From positions 1-64,000 of the forward strand of contig CAVZAE010000010.1 of the NCBI GenBank assembly GCA_963773195.1: DNA of 64,000 nt, written 5' to 3'. Below are positions 28,588 through 37,800 of the stretch, one piece after another. The DNA comes from CAIWHR01 sp963773195. Lineage in GTDB: Bacteria > Pseudomonadota > Gammaproteobacteria > Burkholderiales > Casimicrobiaceae. Each line of letters opens with the position of its first letter. The stretch's first letter is position 1. The notes below the pieces were generated by a model, which searched no databases, had not been told where the DNA came from, and was given only the letters and a program-made list of their open reading frames with translations. Position numbers and translations under genes: made by a program.

Positions 28588-29208
28588 ATGAGATTTCCTT
28601 GTTCAGTCATGGTAGGCCTAGTACTCGGCGGTGCGGCGACGATTGTCAGTGCGCGGGACGAACCGCCGAACACGCAGCAGGCCGCGGAAAAGACGGCAGT
28701 CAACCTATGCTCCAGCTGCCACGGACCACGCGGCATCAGTACGTCGCCCGAATTCCCGATCCTTGCTGCGCAACCTGAGGCCTATACGATTAGGCAGCTT
28801 GAAGCGTTCGCGAAGAGGACGCGCGCGGATAAAGAAGCGCACGATTACATGTGGGGCATCGCAGGCCAACTCGACGAGGCGACCATCCGCGGCATCGCGC
28901 GTTACTATGCCGTGCAGCCCCCGGCTCGCGCTCGGCCACAGCAACCTGTGCTCGCTATGGAGGGCAGAGAGGTCTTCGACGGCGGAGCGCCCGACCGCGG
29001 CATTCCGCCCTGTGGCACTTGCCATGGCCACAACGCAGAGGGCGTCGGGGAGTTCCCCCGACTTGCGGGTCAGCACGCTAAATACATCACGAAGCAGATC
29101 GCCTACATTCAGACGCGAACGCGCCCGACGGCTGTGAAGCATGACTTCATCAAAGACCTCACACCTGAGGAAACCCGGGCAGTTGCTGCATATGTGCAGT
29201 CGAAATAG
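28588..29208 (+). CDS. Dihaem cytochrome c (c4-like)
   Basis: ATG 28588 is preceded by AAGGAG and opens a signal peptide (MRFPCSVMVGLVLGGAATIV). The 206-residue product has two haem-binding sites, CSSCH and CGTCH, about 100 residues apart, each followed by a helix with an expected axial Met region (YMWGIAGQLDE; KHDFIKDLTPEE). The internal duplication (FPILAAQPEAYTIRQLEAF; FPRLAGQHAKYITKQIAYI) is typical of cytochrome c4 or related class-I dihaem proteins. It would act in the periplasm, passing electrons to a terminal oxidase. It is isolated from any oxidase operon. Confidence 0.85.
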   Translation: MRFPCSVMVGLVLGGAATIVSARDEPPNTQQAAEKTAVNLCSSCHGPRGISTSPEFPILAAQPEAYTIRQLEAFAKRTRADKEAHDYMWGIAGQLDEATIRGIARYYAVQPPARARPQQPVLAMEGREVFDGGAPDRGIPPCGTCHGHNAEGVGEFPRLAGQHAKYITKQIAYIQTRTRPTAVKHDFIKDLTPEETRAVAAYVQSK

Positions 29209-29293
29209 GCACGGAACTCACCAAGGGCTGTGCGGTAGTCGCCATTGGCATGAAGCCAAATAGAACGTGCTTCGCGGGGCCTGGATGCTCAGA

Positions 29294-29556
29294 TCATCTA
29301 TGGTCACGTCCGGCGCGGTCAGCGGCCTCGATGCGCACCGAGCCGTCCACGGAGAAGCCACCGCCGTGTACCCACTGCGCCATCGCCCGCGCGTCATCGT
29401 CCGGCAGCAGGCCACGCCGCATGAAGGAGCGCAGCAAGCGCCGGCGCACCTGCGCATGCAGCTGGGCGATAGCGTTCGCGTCGAGCCCGGCCGCCGCATG
29501 GAAGATGACGCCACCCGCCGGAGCGGAGTCGAGCACGCCGTCGCTGAGTGGCGTCG
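29294..29556 (-). pseudogene. IS91-family (Y2) transposase fragment
   Basis: The minus-strand frame encodes GVIFHAAAGLDANAIAQLHA, QVRRRLLRSFMRRGLLPDDD and MAQWVHGGGFSVDGSVRIEA. This is a central part of IS91-type transposases, just before the HUH region's usual downstream segment. Both ends are missing, and it abuts the enoyl-CoA hydratase fragment. Confidence 0.6.
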
Positions 29557-29955
29557 ACCGAGGCTGGCTTCGCGACATCGGGAATCGACTACGTGCTCTT
29601 CGGCGCGACGCCCGGCGTCCCGGTCTCGCGCAACGTCTCCCGGAAGCGCGCATTCGAGATGCGCTTCACGGGCGAATTCGTCGACGCGGCGACGGCGATG
29701 GAATGGGGTCCGTCAACCGGGTCGTGCCGCCGGCGGAGCTTGATGCCGAGGTCGCGCCTCGCCGACACGATCAAGGCGAAGCCGCGCGCGGTCGTCGCGG
29801 CGGGCAAGGCCCTGTTCTACCAGCAGTTGGAGGCGCGCCTGTCGGACGCCTATGCGGCCGCGAGCCGGTCGATGACGTCCAATATGCTGGGCGACGATGC
29901 GGCCGAAGGCGCCGGCGCGTTCATCGAGAAGCGCAAGCCCCACTGGCAAGACTGA
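29557..29955 (+). pseudogene. Enoyl-CoA hydratase/isomerase fragment
   Basis: About 130 C-terminal residues of a crotonase-fold protein: LFGATPGVPVSRNVSRKRAF, EMRFTGEFVDAATAMEWG, then VNRVVPPAELDAEVA in a neighbouring frame, and LADTIKAKPRAVVAAGKALF to IEKRKPHWQD. The N-terminal half with the oxyanion-hole region is gone. Two compensating frame shifts lie near 29705 and 29755. It is a genuine truncation, at the boundary with a transposase fragment. Confidence 0.7.
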
Positions 29956-30038
29956 GGAAAAAGGCGGGTCGACTGTCCCGGCGATGAGAGTCCTCCATGT
30001 CATGCAGGAGCACGATTCGCCGGAGGTGACCGCGGGCC

Positions 30039-30052
30039 TTGACCTGCGTCAA
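30039..30052. promoter_or_regulatory. FNR/ANR/DNR-like box upstream of the DUF485-actP operon
   Basis: TTGAC-CTGC-GTCAA is a perfect inverted repeat with the spacing of CRP/FNR-family sites. The half-site TTGAC is the form used by ANR/DNR-like and some cAMP-type regulators in Proteobacteria. It lies about 100 bp upstream of the first gene of the 30.1-40 kb cluster, suiting an activator site. This suggests control by oxygen, nitrogen oxides or a related signal. Confidence 0.55.
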
Positions 30053-30152
30053 CGCGGGACGCGGGCGGTCGTGAGGCAATACCGGGTGATGCGGGGCGGG
30101 CGGAGGGCGGGCGCCCGTCATCGCGCAGACACACCGCCCAGGCGGGGAAGCC

Positions 30153-30485
30153 ATGGTTGATGCGACACGGATGGACTGGAAGGCGATCGACTCCGATCCC
30201 AGATTCCAGGAGCTGCACCGGAAGAAGACGATGTTCCTCTGGGGGCTCATGGTCTTCTCGATGGTCTACTACTTCCTGCTGCCCATCGGCGCGGCCTATT
30301 TCCAGGACCTGTTCAGGATCAAGGTCTGGGGACCGGTGAACGTGGGCCTGCTGTTCGCGCTGTCCGAATTCGTCGTCGCCTGGCTCATCGCGTGGTACTA
30401 CTCGCATCGCGCCAACCGGGAATTCGACAAGATGGCGGCCGACATCGTCGCGGATGTCGAACGCAAGATGGGAGGCCGCAAATGA
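30153..30485 (+). CDS. DUF485 membrane protein, ActP partner
   Basis: This 110-residue protein has an N-terminal soluble part (SDPRFQELHRKKTMFLW) and two membrane helices (about 30-52 and 66-88), ending with the family motif RANREFDKMAADIV. DUF485 proteins (YjcH in E. coli) are encoded directly before acetate/solute symporters and probably assist them. Its stop overlaps the symporter ATG by four bases (ATGA), indicating coupled translation. GGGGAAG precedes the ATG. Confidence 0.9.
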   Translation: MVDATRMDWKAIDSDPRFQELHRKKTMFLWGLMVFSMVYYFLLPIGAAYFQDLFRIKVWGPVNVGLLFALSEFVVAWLIAWYYSHRANREFDKMAADIVADVERKMGGRK

Positions 30486-32386
30486 ACACCCGTCGCTTCG
30501 CGCTCCTGGCCGGCCTCGTAGCGCTGGTCGCAGTCGCTACCCCGGCGCTCGCCCAGGGGGCCGTTCCCGAGAAATTCCGCTGGCTCACGTTCGTCGTGTT
30601 CGGCGCGATCATCTCGGTGACGATGTACGTCACGTACGTCGCGGCCAAGCGGGTCAAGACCGCCTCCGACTTCTACGTCGCGGGCGGCGGCGTCTCTGGC
30701 CTTCAGAACGGCTGGGCGATCGCCGGCGACTACCTTTCGGCGGCGTCGTTCCTCGGCATCGCGGGCCTGATCTCGCTGTACGGCTACGACGGCTTCATGT
30801 ACTCGGTGGGCTGGCTCGTCGCCTACATCACCGTGCTGCTGGTGATCGCCGAGCCGTGCCGCAACATCGGCAAGTACACGCTTTCCGACATCCTCGCCTA
30901 TCGCAACGATCCGAAGAAGGTGCGCATCGTTGGCGCACTGTCGACGATCACGGTCTCGACGTTCTACCTGACCGCACAGATGGTCGGCGGCGGCGTGCTG
31001 GTCAAGACGCTCATCGGAATCGATTACGAGATCTCGGTGATCGTGGTCGGCATCCTGATGCTGGGCTACGTGCTGTTCGGCGGCATGGTCGCGACGACGT
31101 GGGTGCAGATCATCAAGGCGATCCTGCTCGTGACGGCGTCGATCCTGCTCGTGATGTTCGTCTGGTTGCCCTACGGCTTCAGCCTGCCTGGCTTCCTCAC
31201 CGCCGTCATCGGCGACGCCAAGGTGCAGGGGCAGGTCGCGGCGCTGCTGGGTGACGCGTCAAAGAACATGACCGCGGCGGAGCTCGGTCAGAGGTTCCTC
31301 GAACCCGGATTGCTGTTTAAGGCGCCGATCGACCAGATCTCGCTCGGGATGGCGCTGGTGCTGGGAACGGCCGGCATGCCGCACATCCTGATGCGCTTCT
31401 TCACGGTGCCGACGGCCCAGGACGCGCGCAAGTCGGTCATCTGGGCGATGGCGATCATCGGCGGCTTCTACGTGCTGACACTGTTCCTCGGAATGGGTGC
31501 CGCGATGAACGTGGGAGCGGTCAACATCAAGAATGTCGATCCGGGCGGCAACATGGCAGGCCCGCTGCTCGCGCAATGGGTGGGCGGCGGCCCCGACTCG
31601 ATGCTCGGCAACCTCTTCCTCGCGTTCGTCGCTGCCGTGGCCTTCGCGACGATCGTCGCCGTGGTTGCGGGCCTCGTGCTCGCGGCCGCTTCCGCGATGG
31701 CGCACGACCTCTGGGTCGGCGTGATCCGCAGCGAGCACGTAACGCCGCAGGAGCAGGTCAAGGCGGCGCGTATCGCCACGGTGATCGTGGGCGCGATGGC
31801 GATCACGATCGGCATCGCGGCCAAAGGCCAGAACGTCGCGCATCTGGTTGCGCTGGCGTTCGCGGTCGCCTCGTCGGCGAATTTCCCGTGCGTGCTGCTG
31901 ACGCTATTCTGGAAGCGCTGCAACACCGGTGGCATCGTGCTCGGCATGATCGTCGGCACGCTGACCGCGATCGGGCTCGTGCTGGTGTCGCCGAACATGA
32001 CCTATCCCAAGGCGATCAAGACGGCCGCGCAGAAGGTCGTCGACAGCGCGGCGGTGACGCGGCCGAAGCTCGAGGCTGACCTGGCGGCCGCGGCGGACGA
32101 TGCCGCGAAGGCGAAGGTCACGACCGCACTCGGGGCGCTCGACAAGGGGGTCGCGGCTGCAAAGGCCAACCTCGACAAGTTCAAGGGCGACGACACGAGC
32201 CTGGTCGGGCTGGAGAAGCCGTGGTTCGAGCTGCGCAATCCCGGCCTGTACTCGATCCCGCTCGGCTTCCTCGCCGTGATCATCGGCTCGCTGCTCTACC
32301 GCGACAAGCGGGCGGAGGACATGTGGGACGAGCTCTACGTCCGCCAGAACACCGGCATTCTCGCTGCGAAGGCGACGGCCCACTGA
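30482..32386 (+). CDS. actP: ActP-type cation:carboxylate symporter (SSS family)
   Basis: This 634-residue protein has a cleavable signal-like N-terminus (MNTRRFALLAGLVALVAVAT), as E. coli ActP also does, followed by about 13-14 membrane helices of the sodium:solute symporter fold. Motifs include TASDFYVAGGGVSGLQNGWA, IAGDYLSAASFLG and GGMVATTWVQIIKA. A long hydrophilic insert of about 80 residues (about 520-600; KLEADLAAAADDAAKAK) lies before the last helix and marks the VC_2705-like subfamily rather than true ActP. Likely substrates are acetate, propionate or similar short carboxylates, taken up with sodium or protons. A strong terminator follows. Confidence 0.88.
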   Translation: MNTRRFALLAGLVALVAVATPALAQGAVPEKFRWLTFVVFGAIISVTMYVTYVAAKRVKTASDFYVAGGGVSGLQNGWAIAGDYLSAASFLGIAGLISLYGYDGFMYSVGWLVAYITVLLVIAEPCRNIGKYTLSDILAYRNDPKKVRIVGALSTITVSTFYLTAQMVGGGVLVKTLIGIDYEISVIVVGILMLGYVLFGGMVATTWVQIIKAILLVTASILLVMFVWLPYGFSLPGFLTAVIGDAKVQGQVAALLGDASKNMTAAELGQRFLEPGLLFKAPIDQISLGMALVLGTAGMPHILMRFFTVPTAQDARKSVIWAMAIIGGFYVLTLFLGMGAAMNVGAVNIKNVDPGGNMAGPLLAQWVGGGPDSMLGNLFLAFVAAVAFATIVAVVAGLVLAAASAMAHDLWVGVIRSEHVTPQEQVKAARIATVIVGAMAITIGIAAKGQNVAHLVALAFAVASSANFPCVLLTLFWKRCNTGGIVLGMIVGTLTAIGLVLVSPNMTYPKAIKTAAQKVVDSAAVTRPKLEADLAAAADDAAKAKVTTALGALDKGVAAAKANLDKFKGDDTSLVGLEKPWFELRNPGLYSIPLGFLAVIIGSLLYRDKRAEDMWDELYVRQNTGILAAKATAH

Positions 32387-32407
32387 TCGCCGTTTGACCC
32401 AACGCAA

Positions 32408-32437
32408 CGACCCCCGCCTTCGCGCGGGGGTTTTTGC
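32408..32437 (+). terminator. Rho-independent terminator after the symporter gene
   Basis: CCCCCGC pairs with GCGGGGG around CTTCGC and is followed by a T5 run. It lies 24 bp after the actP stop and about 36 bp before the next ATG, so transcription of the downstream regulatory genes may be partly separate from the transporter. Confidence 0.85.
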
Positions 32438-32472
32438 TTGAAAAGCAGTCCCCGTGTGCATACGCTAGCGCG

Positions 32473-34362
32473 ATGAACGCCACGCCCGCCGTCGCGGCCG
32501 ACGCGACGCGCGAATTCCTGCAGCGCTATGCGCCGTTCAGCGGGATGAGCGCGACTGCGCTCGACTTCCTCGTGCCCCGGCTCGCGCGTACTGTGTTCGC
32601 GCAGGACGGGACGATCCTCGCGACCCGCAGCGGTCCGGTCACGCACCTCCACATCGTCGAGCGCGGGCTCGTCGGCCGCCGTGCCGACGCGATGCAGTCG
32701 GCGCCCGAGCGGACGCTCGGCCCGGGCGAGCTGTTCCCCGTGGGGGCCCTCTCCGCCGGCGGCTCGACGACCAAGGTGTTCACGGCGCTCCAGGACACAA
32801 CGTGCCTGCTGCTCTCGCGGGACGACTTCCTCGAGCTCCGTGCGGCATCGCCCGAATTCGAACGTTACTGCACGGAGGCGATCACCGAGACGCTCCGGCA
32901 GTCGCTCGACAGCCTGTACCGTCAGTACAGCCAGCGCGCGGCCGAGCAGCAGTCGCTCACGCGCCCGCTCGCCGAGCTCGTGCGCAACGCTCCGGTGGCG
33001 TGCCCGGCGACGGCGCCGCTATCGGAAGCAGCGCGGCGGATGGCGGAGGCCAGAGTGCGCACGATCATCGCGCTCGACGAGGGTGGTGCGCCGGTGGGCA
33101 TCTTCACGCTCGTCGACCTCCTGCGCCGCGTCGTGCTGCCGGGACTCGCGCTCGACTCGCCGCTCGCCGCGGCGATGACCTCGCCGGTTGTCGCGCTGCC
33201 GGCGACGGCATCCGCGTCGGAGGGCATGCACACGATGGCGGAACGCGGCGTCCGCCAGCTCGTCGTCGTCGAGAACGGGAAGCTTCGCGGCGTTGTCAAC
33301 GAGCGCGACCTCTTCGCGCTGCAGCGCGTCTCGATGCGGCAGGTGAACCAGGACGTCGAGGACGCCGCCAGCGTCGAGCAGCTCAGGCAGGTCGCCGACG
33401 ACATCCGCCGACTCACACAGAACCTGCTCGCGCAGGGCGCCGGCGCGGAACCTGTCACGCGCACGATCGCCTCGCTCAACGACGCGCTGTCGCGGCGGAC
33501 AATCAACCTCGCGCTCGTGCGGCACGACCTGGGCGGCCTCGCCTGGTGCTGGCTCGCCCTCGGCAGTGAAGGGCGGAACGAGCAGACGTTCGCGACCGAC
33601 CAGGACAACGCGATCGTGTTCGCCGCGGCCGACGCAGCCGACGCGGCACGGCTGCGGCCGCGTCTCGTCGCCTTGGCGCGCGACGTCAACGCCGACCTCG
33701 ACCGGCTCGGCTTCCCGCTCTGCTCCGGGAACGTGATGGGCGGCAATCCCGAGTACTGCCTGTCGGTCGAGGAGTGGAAGGCGCACTTTCTCGCGTGGAT
33801 CCGCGAGCCGACGCCGCAGGCGCTGCTCGGGGCCAACATTGTCTTCGACTTCCGGGCGCTCCACGGCGACACGGCGCTCGCCGATTCGCTGCGCGAGTGG
33901 CTCCTGGGTTACACGCAGGCGAACGCCGCGTTCCTGCGGCTTATGGTGCAGAACGCGCTGCAGGTGGAGCCGCCGCTCGGGCTCATCCGCGCGTTCGTCG
34001 TCGATGACGATGCCGCGGTGAAGGGTACGCTCGACCTCAAGGCGCGCGGGACGCGGATCTTCGTCGACTGCGCGCGCGTGTTCGCACTTGCCCAGGGGAT
34101 CGCCGACACCGGAACCGCCGCGCGGATGCGGGCCGCGGCCCAGCGTCTGCACGTCGAGCCGCGACACGTCGGCGCGACGGTCGAGGCCTTCCATTTCCTG
34201 CAGCTTCTGCGGCTGCGCCAGCAGGATCAGCCTTCGCCGGGGGCCGACCCGAATCGGATCGACCCATACGCGCTCAACGAGGTCGACCAGCGGATGCTGA
34301 AAGAGGCGTTCCGCCAGGCGAAGCAGTTGCAGGACCGGCTGCGGATGTCCTACCGGCTCTAG
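32473..34362 (+). CDS. cNMP-binding/CBS/DUF294 nucleotidyltransferase-like protein
   Basis: ATG 32473 gives 629 residues. Domains in order: a cyclic-nucleotide-binding-like domain (about 15-150), two CBS domains (about 175-290; TIIALDEGGAPVGIFTLVDL, QLVVVENGKLRGVVNERDLF), a DUF294 nucleotidyltransferase domain with GSEGRNEQTFATDQDNAIVF (about 365-385; G-S-x-G-R and D-Q-D), and a DUF294 C-terminal helical domain. The nucleotidyltransferase resembles the GlnD/GlnE group and keeps its acidic residues. The architecture implies that an adenine nucleotide or other small ligand controls modification of a partner, perhaps the symporter or the neighbouring sensor. The gene is conserved beside ActP genes; the target is not known to me. 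Confidence 0.88.
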   Translation: MNATPAVAADATREFLQRYAPFSGMSATALDFLVPRLARTVFAQDGTILATRSGPVTHLHIVERGLVGRRADAMQSAPERTLGPGELFPVGALSAGGSTTKVFTALQDTTCLLLSRDDFLELRAASPEFERYCTEAITETLRQSLDSLYRQYSQRAAEQQSLTRPLAELVRNAPVACPATAPLSEAARRMAEARVRTIIALDEGGAPVGIFTLVDLLRRVVLPGLALDSPLAAAMTSPVVALPATASASEGMHTMAERGVRQLVVVENGKLRGVVNERDLFALQRVSMRQVNQDVEDAASVEQLRQVADDIRRLTQNLLAQGAGAEPVTRTIASLNDALSRRTINLALVRHDLGGLAWCWLALGSEGRNEQTFATDQDNAIVFAAADAADAARLRPRLVALARDVNADLDRLGFPLCSGNVMGGNPEYCLSVEEWKAHFLAWIREPTPQALLGANIVFDFRALHGDTALADSLREWLLGYTQANAAFLRLMVQNALQVEPPLGLIRAFVVDDDAAVKGTLDLKARGTRIFVDCARVFALAQGIADTGTAARMRAAAQRLHVEPRHVGATVEAFHFLQLLRLRQQDQPSPGADPNRIDPYALNEVDQRMLKEAFRQAKQLQDRLRMSYRL

Positions 34363-34385
34363 GCGCCCGCGACGAGGAGACCTCC

Positions 34386-34583
34386 ATGCCCCGACCACCC
34401 GCGCGGCAGCCCCGCCTCGTCGCACTGTTCCTCTTCGGCGTGCTCCTGTTCAATTATCCACTGCTCGCGCTCTTCAGCCGCGCCGACGAGGTGCTCGGGG
34501 TCCCGCTCCTCTACGTCTACATCTTCGGCGCGTGGGCGCTCTTCGTGATCCTGCTCGCACGCGCGATCGAGCGCGGGCGATAG
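34386..34583 (+). CDS. Small two-helix membrane protein of the cluster
   Basis: This 65-residue protein starts at ATG 34386 after GAGGAG. It has two membrane helices: about 12-30 (LVALFLFGVLLFNYPLLALF) and 40-58 (LLYVYIFGAWALFVILLARA), joined by a short loop with SRADEVLGVP. It lies between the DUF294 gene and the symporter-kinase gene. It probably accompanies the latter in the membrane. No named family. Confidence 0.7.
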   Translation: MPRPPARQPRLVALFLFGVLLFNYPLLALFSRADEVLGVPLLYVYIFGAWALFVILLARAIERGR

Positions 34584-34609
34584 CGCGATCGAACGACGCG
34601 GACGCCGCC

Positions 34610-37420
34610 ATGCTCCGGAGCTTCGTGATCGTGCCGGTCGCGCTCGCCTATCTCGGCCTGCTGTTCGCGATCGCGATCTACGGCAGACCGGCGCGCCGAC
34701 CCGGGCCGCAGCGATCATCGCGAACCCCTACGTCTACGCGCTGTCGCTCGGCGTCTACGCGACCGCGTGGACGTTCTACGGCAGCGTCGGTCGCGCCGCG
34801 GCCGACGGCGTCGGCTTCCTCCCGATCTACATCGGCCCGACGCTGACGATGGCGCTGTGCTGGGTCGTGCTGCGCAAGATCGTGCGCATCAGCAAGCGAG
34901 AACCGGATCACCTCGCATCGCCGACTTCGTCGCCGTCGCGCTACGGCAAGAGCGCGCGCGCTGTCGCGGGCTCGTCACCGTCATCGCCGTGGTCGGCATC
35001 GTTGCCGTACATCGCGCTGCAGCTCAAGGCGGTGTCCGACAGCTTCCTGCTGCTGCACGCGCCGTCGTCGACATCGGCATGGCGGGCGCGCTGAGACCGC
35101 GCCGCTGCGTCGCCGACACGGCGTTCTGGGTCGCGCTGCCTGCTCGCGGTGTTCGCGATCCTGTTCGGCACCCGCCACCTCGACGCCGCGGAGCGCCACG
35201 AAGGGCTGGTCGCCGGCGATCGCCTTCGAGTCGATCGTCAAGCTGGTCGCGTTCCTCGCGGTCGGCGCTGTTCGTGACGTTCGGGCTCTACGCCGCGGTC
35301 TCGGCGACCTGTTCGCGCGGGTCGCGCGCGCATCCGCGGCTCGAGACGCTGCTCGCGCCGCTCGACGGCGCGGGCGGGCAGCTACGCGAGCTGGGTATGG
35401 CTGCACGGTGCTCTCGGCGTTCGCGATCGTGTTCCTGCCGCGGCAGTTCCAGGTCGCCGTCGTCGAGAACGTCGACGAGCGCACATCGCGCAAGGCGGTC
35501 TGGCTGTTCCCGCTCTACATGCTCGCGATCAACCTGTTCGTGCTGCCGATCGCGTTCGGCGGGCGTCCTCCACTTTCCCGACGGCGCGGTCGACGCCGAC
35601 ACCTTCGTGCTCGCGCTGCCGATGGCGCCGAAGGACGAGGGGCTCGCGCTCCTCGTGTTCATCGGCGGTCTGTCGGCGGCGACCGGGATGGTGATCGTCG
35701 AGACGTCGCGCTCTCGACCATGGTGTGCAACGACCTGGTGCATGCCCTCGCTCCTGCGGATGGGTTCGACCGCGCTCGCGCGCCGCGCGAATCTGACGCG
35801 GCTCCTGCTCGGCATCCGTCGCGGCGCGATCGTCGCGTGATCCTCTGCTCGGACTACGCTCTACTTCCGCCTCGCCGGCGAGGCGTACGCACTGGTGGCG
35901 ATCGGGCTCATCTCCTTCGCGGCGGTCGCGCAGTTCGCGCCGGCGATGCTCGGCGGCATCTACTGGAAGGGCGCGACCCGCGCGGGCGCGCTCGCCGGCC
36001 TCGCGCGCCGGCTTCGCCGTCTGGGCTCTACACGCTGCTCGCTGCCGTCGTTCGCGAAGTCGGGCTGGCTGCCCGCGTCGTTCCTGCAGGACGGGACCGT
36101 TCGGGCATCGCTCTGCTCAAGCCGTATGCGCTCTTCGGCCTCGCGGGGCTCAACGACATCACGCACGCAATGCTCTGGAGCATGATCGCGAACGTCGGCG
36201 CGCTACGTGCTAGTGTCGACGCTCGTGACCACGCCGACGGTCGCCGAGCAGGCGCAGGCGGCGCGCTTCGTCGACGTCTTCCGCCGACGCGGACGAGGCG
36301 CGATGACGTCCACTTGTGGCAAGGCTCGGCATCGGTGCCGGACCTGCGCGCGCTGCTCGCGCGCTTCCTCGGTGCCGAGCGCGCCGACGCGCGCGCTCGC
36401 GGACTACGCGGCGACGGCGCGGCGTCGCGGCGCCGCGCGAGCTCCGGGCCGACGCGGAGCTCGTCCGCTTCGCCGAGACGGCGCTCGCCGGAGCGATCGG
36501 CGCGGCGTCGGCGCGAATCATGGTGGCCTCCGCGGTCAAGGAGGACGCGCTCTCGCGGGACGAAGTGCTGCTCGATGCTCGACGAGGCATCGCAGGTCAT
36601 CGCCTACAGCCACGAGCTCGAGCGGAAATCGCAGGCGCTTCTCGCCGCGACGGCCGAGCTGCGCGCGGCCAACGAGCGCCTGCGCGAGCTCGACCGCCTC
36701 AAGGACGACTTCGTCTCGACCGTCAGCGCACGAGCTGCGCACACCGCTCACGTCGATCCGCGCGTTCTCGGAGATCCTGCACGACAATCCCGACCTCGAC
36801 GGAGCGGAGCGGCAGAAATTCCTCGGCATCGTGATCCAGCGAGAGCGAGCGCCTGACCCGGCTCATCAACCAGGTGCTCGATCTCGCGAAGCTGGAGTCC
36901 GGCCGCGCCGAATGGCAGGTGCGGAGAGGTCGACCTCGCGGGCGTGGTCGAGGAGTCGATCGCGGCCACGGGTCAACTTTTCCGCGCGCGCGGCGTCGTG
37001 CTCGAACCGCAGGCTCGCGGCGGGCCTGCCGCCGGTTCGCGCCGACCGCGACCGCGTGCTGCAGGTGCTGATCAATGTGCTTTCGAACGCCGCGAAATTC
37101 GCGCCGCGCAAGCCGGACGCGTCGTCGTCGAGCTCGCCGCCGCGGAGCGCCGGCTGCGCGTCGCCGTCACCGACAACGGTCCCGGCGTGCGTCCGGAGGA
37201 CCGGCAGGTGATCTTCGAGAAGTTCCGCCAGGCCGGCGACACGCTGACGGCGAAGCCGCAGGGGACGGGCCTCGGTCTGCCGATCAGCCGGCAGATCATC
37301 GAGCATCTGGGTGGGACACTGCGGGTCGAGGACGGGCCGGGCGGCGGAGCGACGTTCGTTTTCGAGCTGCCCTGCATGGATCGCGGCGGCGAGCTCAAGG
37401 CCGCCAGCAGAGCGGCGTGA
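34610..37420 (+). pseudogene. Symporter-coupled sensor histidine kinase (CbrA/MxtR-like), heavily frameshifted
   Basis: Read across frames, this is a sodium:solute-symporter module fused to a histidine kinase, about 930 residues. It starts at MLRSFVIVPVALAYLGLLFA. Recognisable pieces are ALSLGVYATAWTFYGSVGRA, YIALQLKAVSDSFLLL, FGTRHLDAAERHEGLV, IVFLPRQFQVAVVENVDER, GLSAATGMVIVET and STMVCNDLV. A coiled coil (ELRAANERLRELDRLKDDFV) leads to an H-box with ELRTPLTSIRAFSEIL. The ATPase end is IFEKFRQAGDTLTAKPQGTG. The frame changes more than fifteen times, about every 100-200 bp, although residues are conserved throughout. Sequence error is likely. Such proteins sense or couple to carbon-source uptake and pair with the response regulator that follows. 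Confidence 0.75.
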
Positions 37421-37431
37421 AGGGGGAGGGT

Positions 37432-37800
37432 ATGGCGAAACGGATCCTGATCGCGGACGACGAGCCGAACATCGTCGTCTCGCTCGAGTTCCTGATGAGG
37501 CAGCGCGGCTACGACGTCCGGGTCGTGAGCGACGGCGCCGCCGCGCTCGCCGCGGTCGGCGAGTTCCGCCCCGACCTCGTGCTGCTCGACGTGATGATGC
37601 CGACGGTGAGCGGCTACGACGTCTGCCAGAAGGTGCGAGAGAACCCCGCGTGGAGCGGAACGAGGATCGTCATGCTGTCGGCGAAGGGGCGCGACGTCGA
37701 GGTGAGCAAGGGTCTCGCGGTCGGCGCCGACGCTTACGTGACGAAGCCGTTCTCGACCCGCGACCTGATCGCGAAGGTGACGGAGCTCCTGGGCGAGTAG
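37432..37800 (+). CDS. Single-domain response regulator
   Basis: This 122-residue receiver domain has the acidic pocket (IADDEP), phosphoacceptor D53 (LVLLDVMMP), switch Ser (MLSAKG) and Lys in YVTKPF. There is no output domain, so it works like CheY, through protein contact, or as a phosphorelay carrier. AGGGGGAGGG precedes the ATG. It follows the symporter-kinase by 11 bp and its stop codon touches the next ATG, so the three genes form one operon. Its natural kinase is probably the gene before it; a natural output is the protein after it. Confidence 0.92.
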   Translation: MAKRILIADDEPNIVVSLEFLMRQRGYDVRVVSDGAAALAAVGEFRPDLVLLDVMMPTVSGYDVCQKVRENPAWSGTRIVMLSAKGRDVEVSKGLAVGADAYVTKPFSTRDLIAKVTELLGE

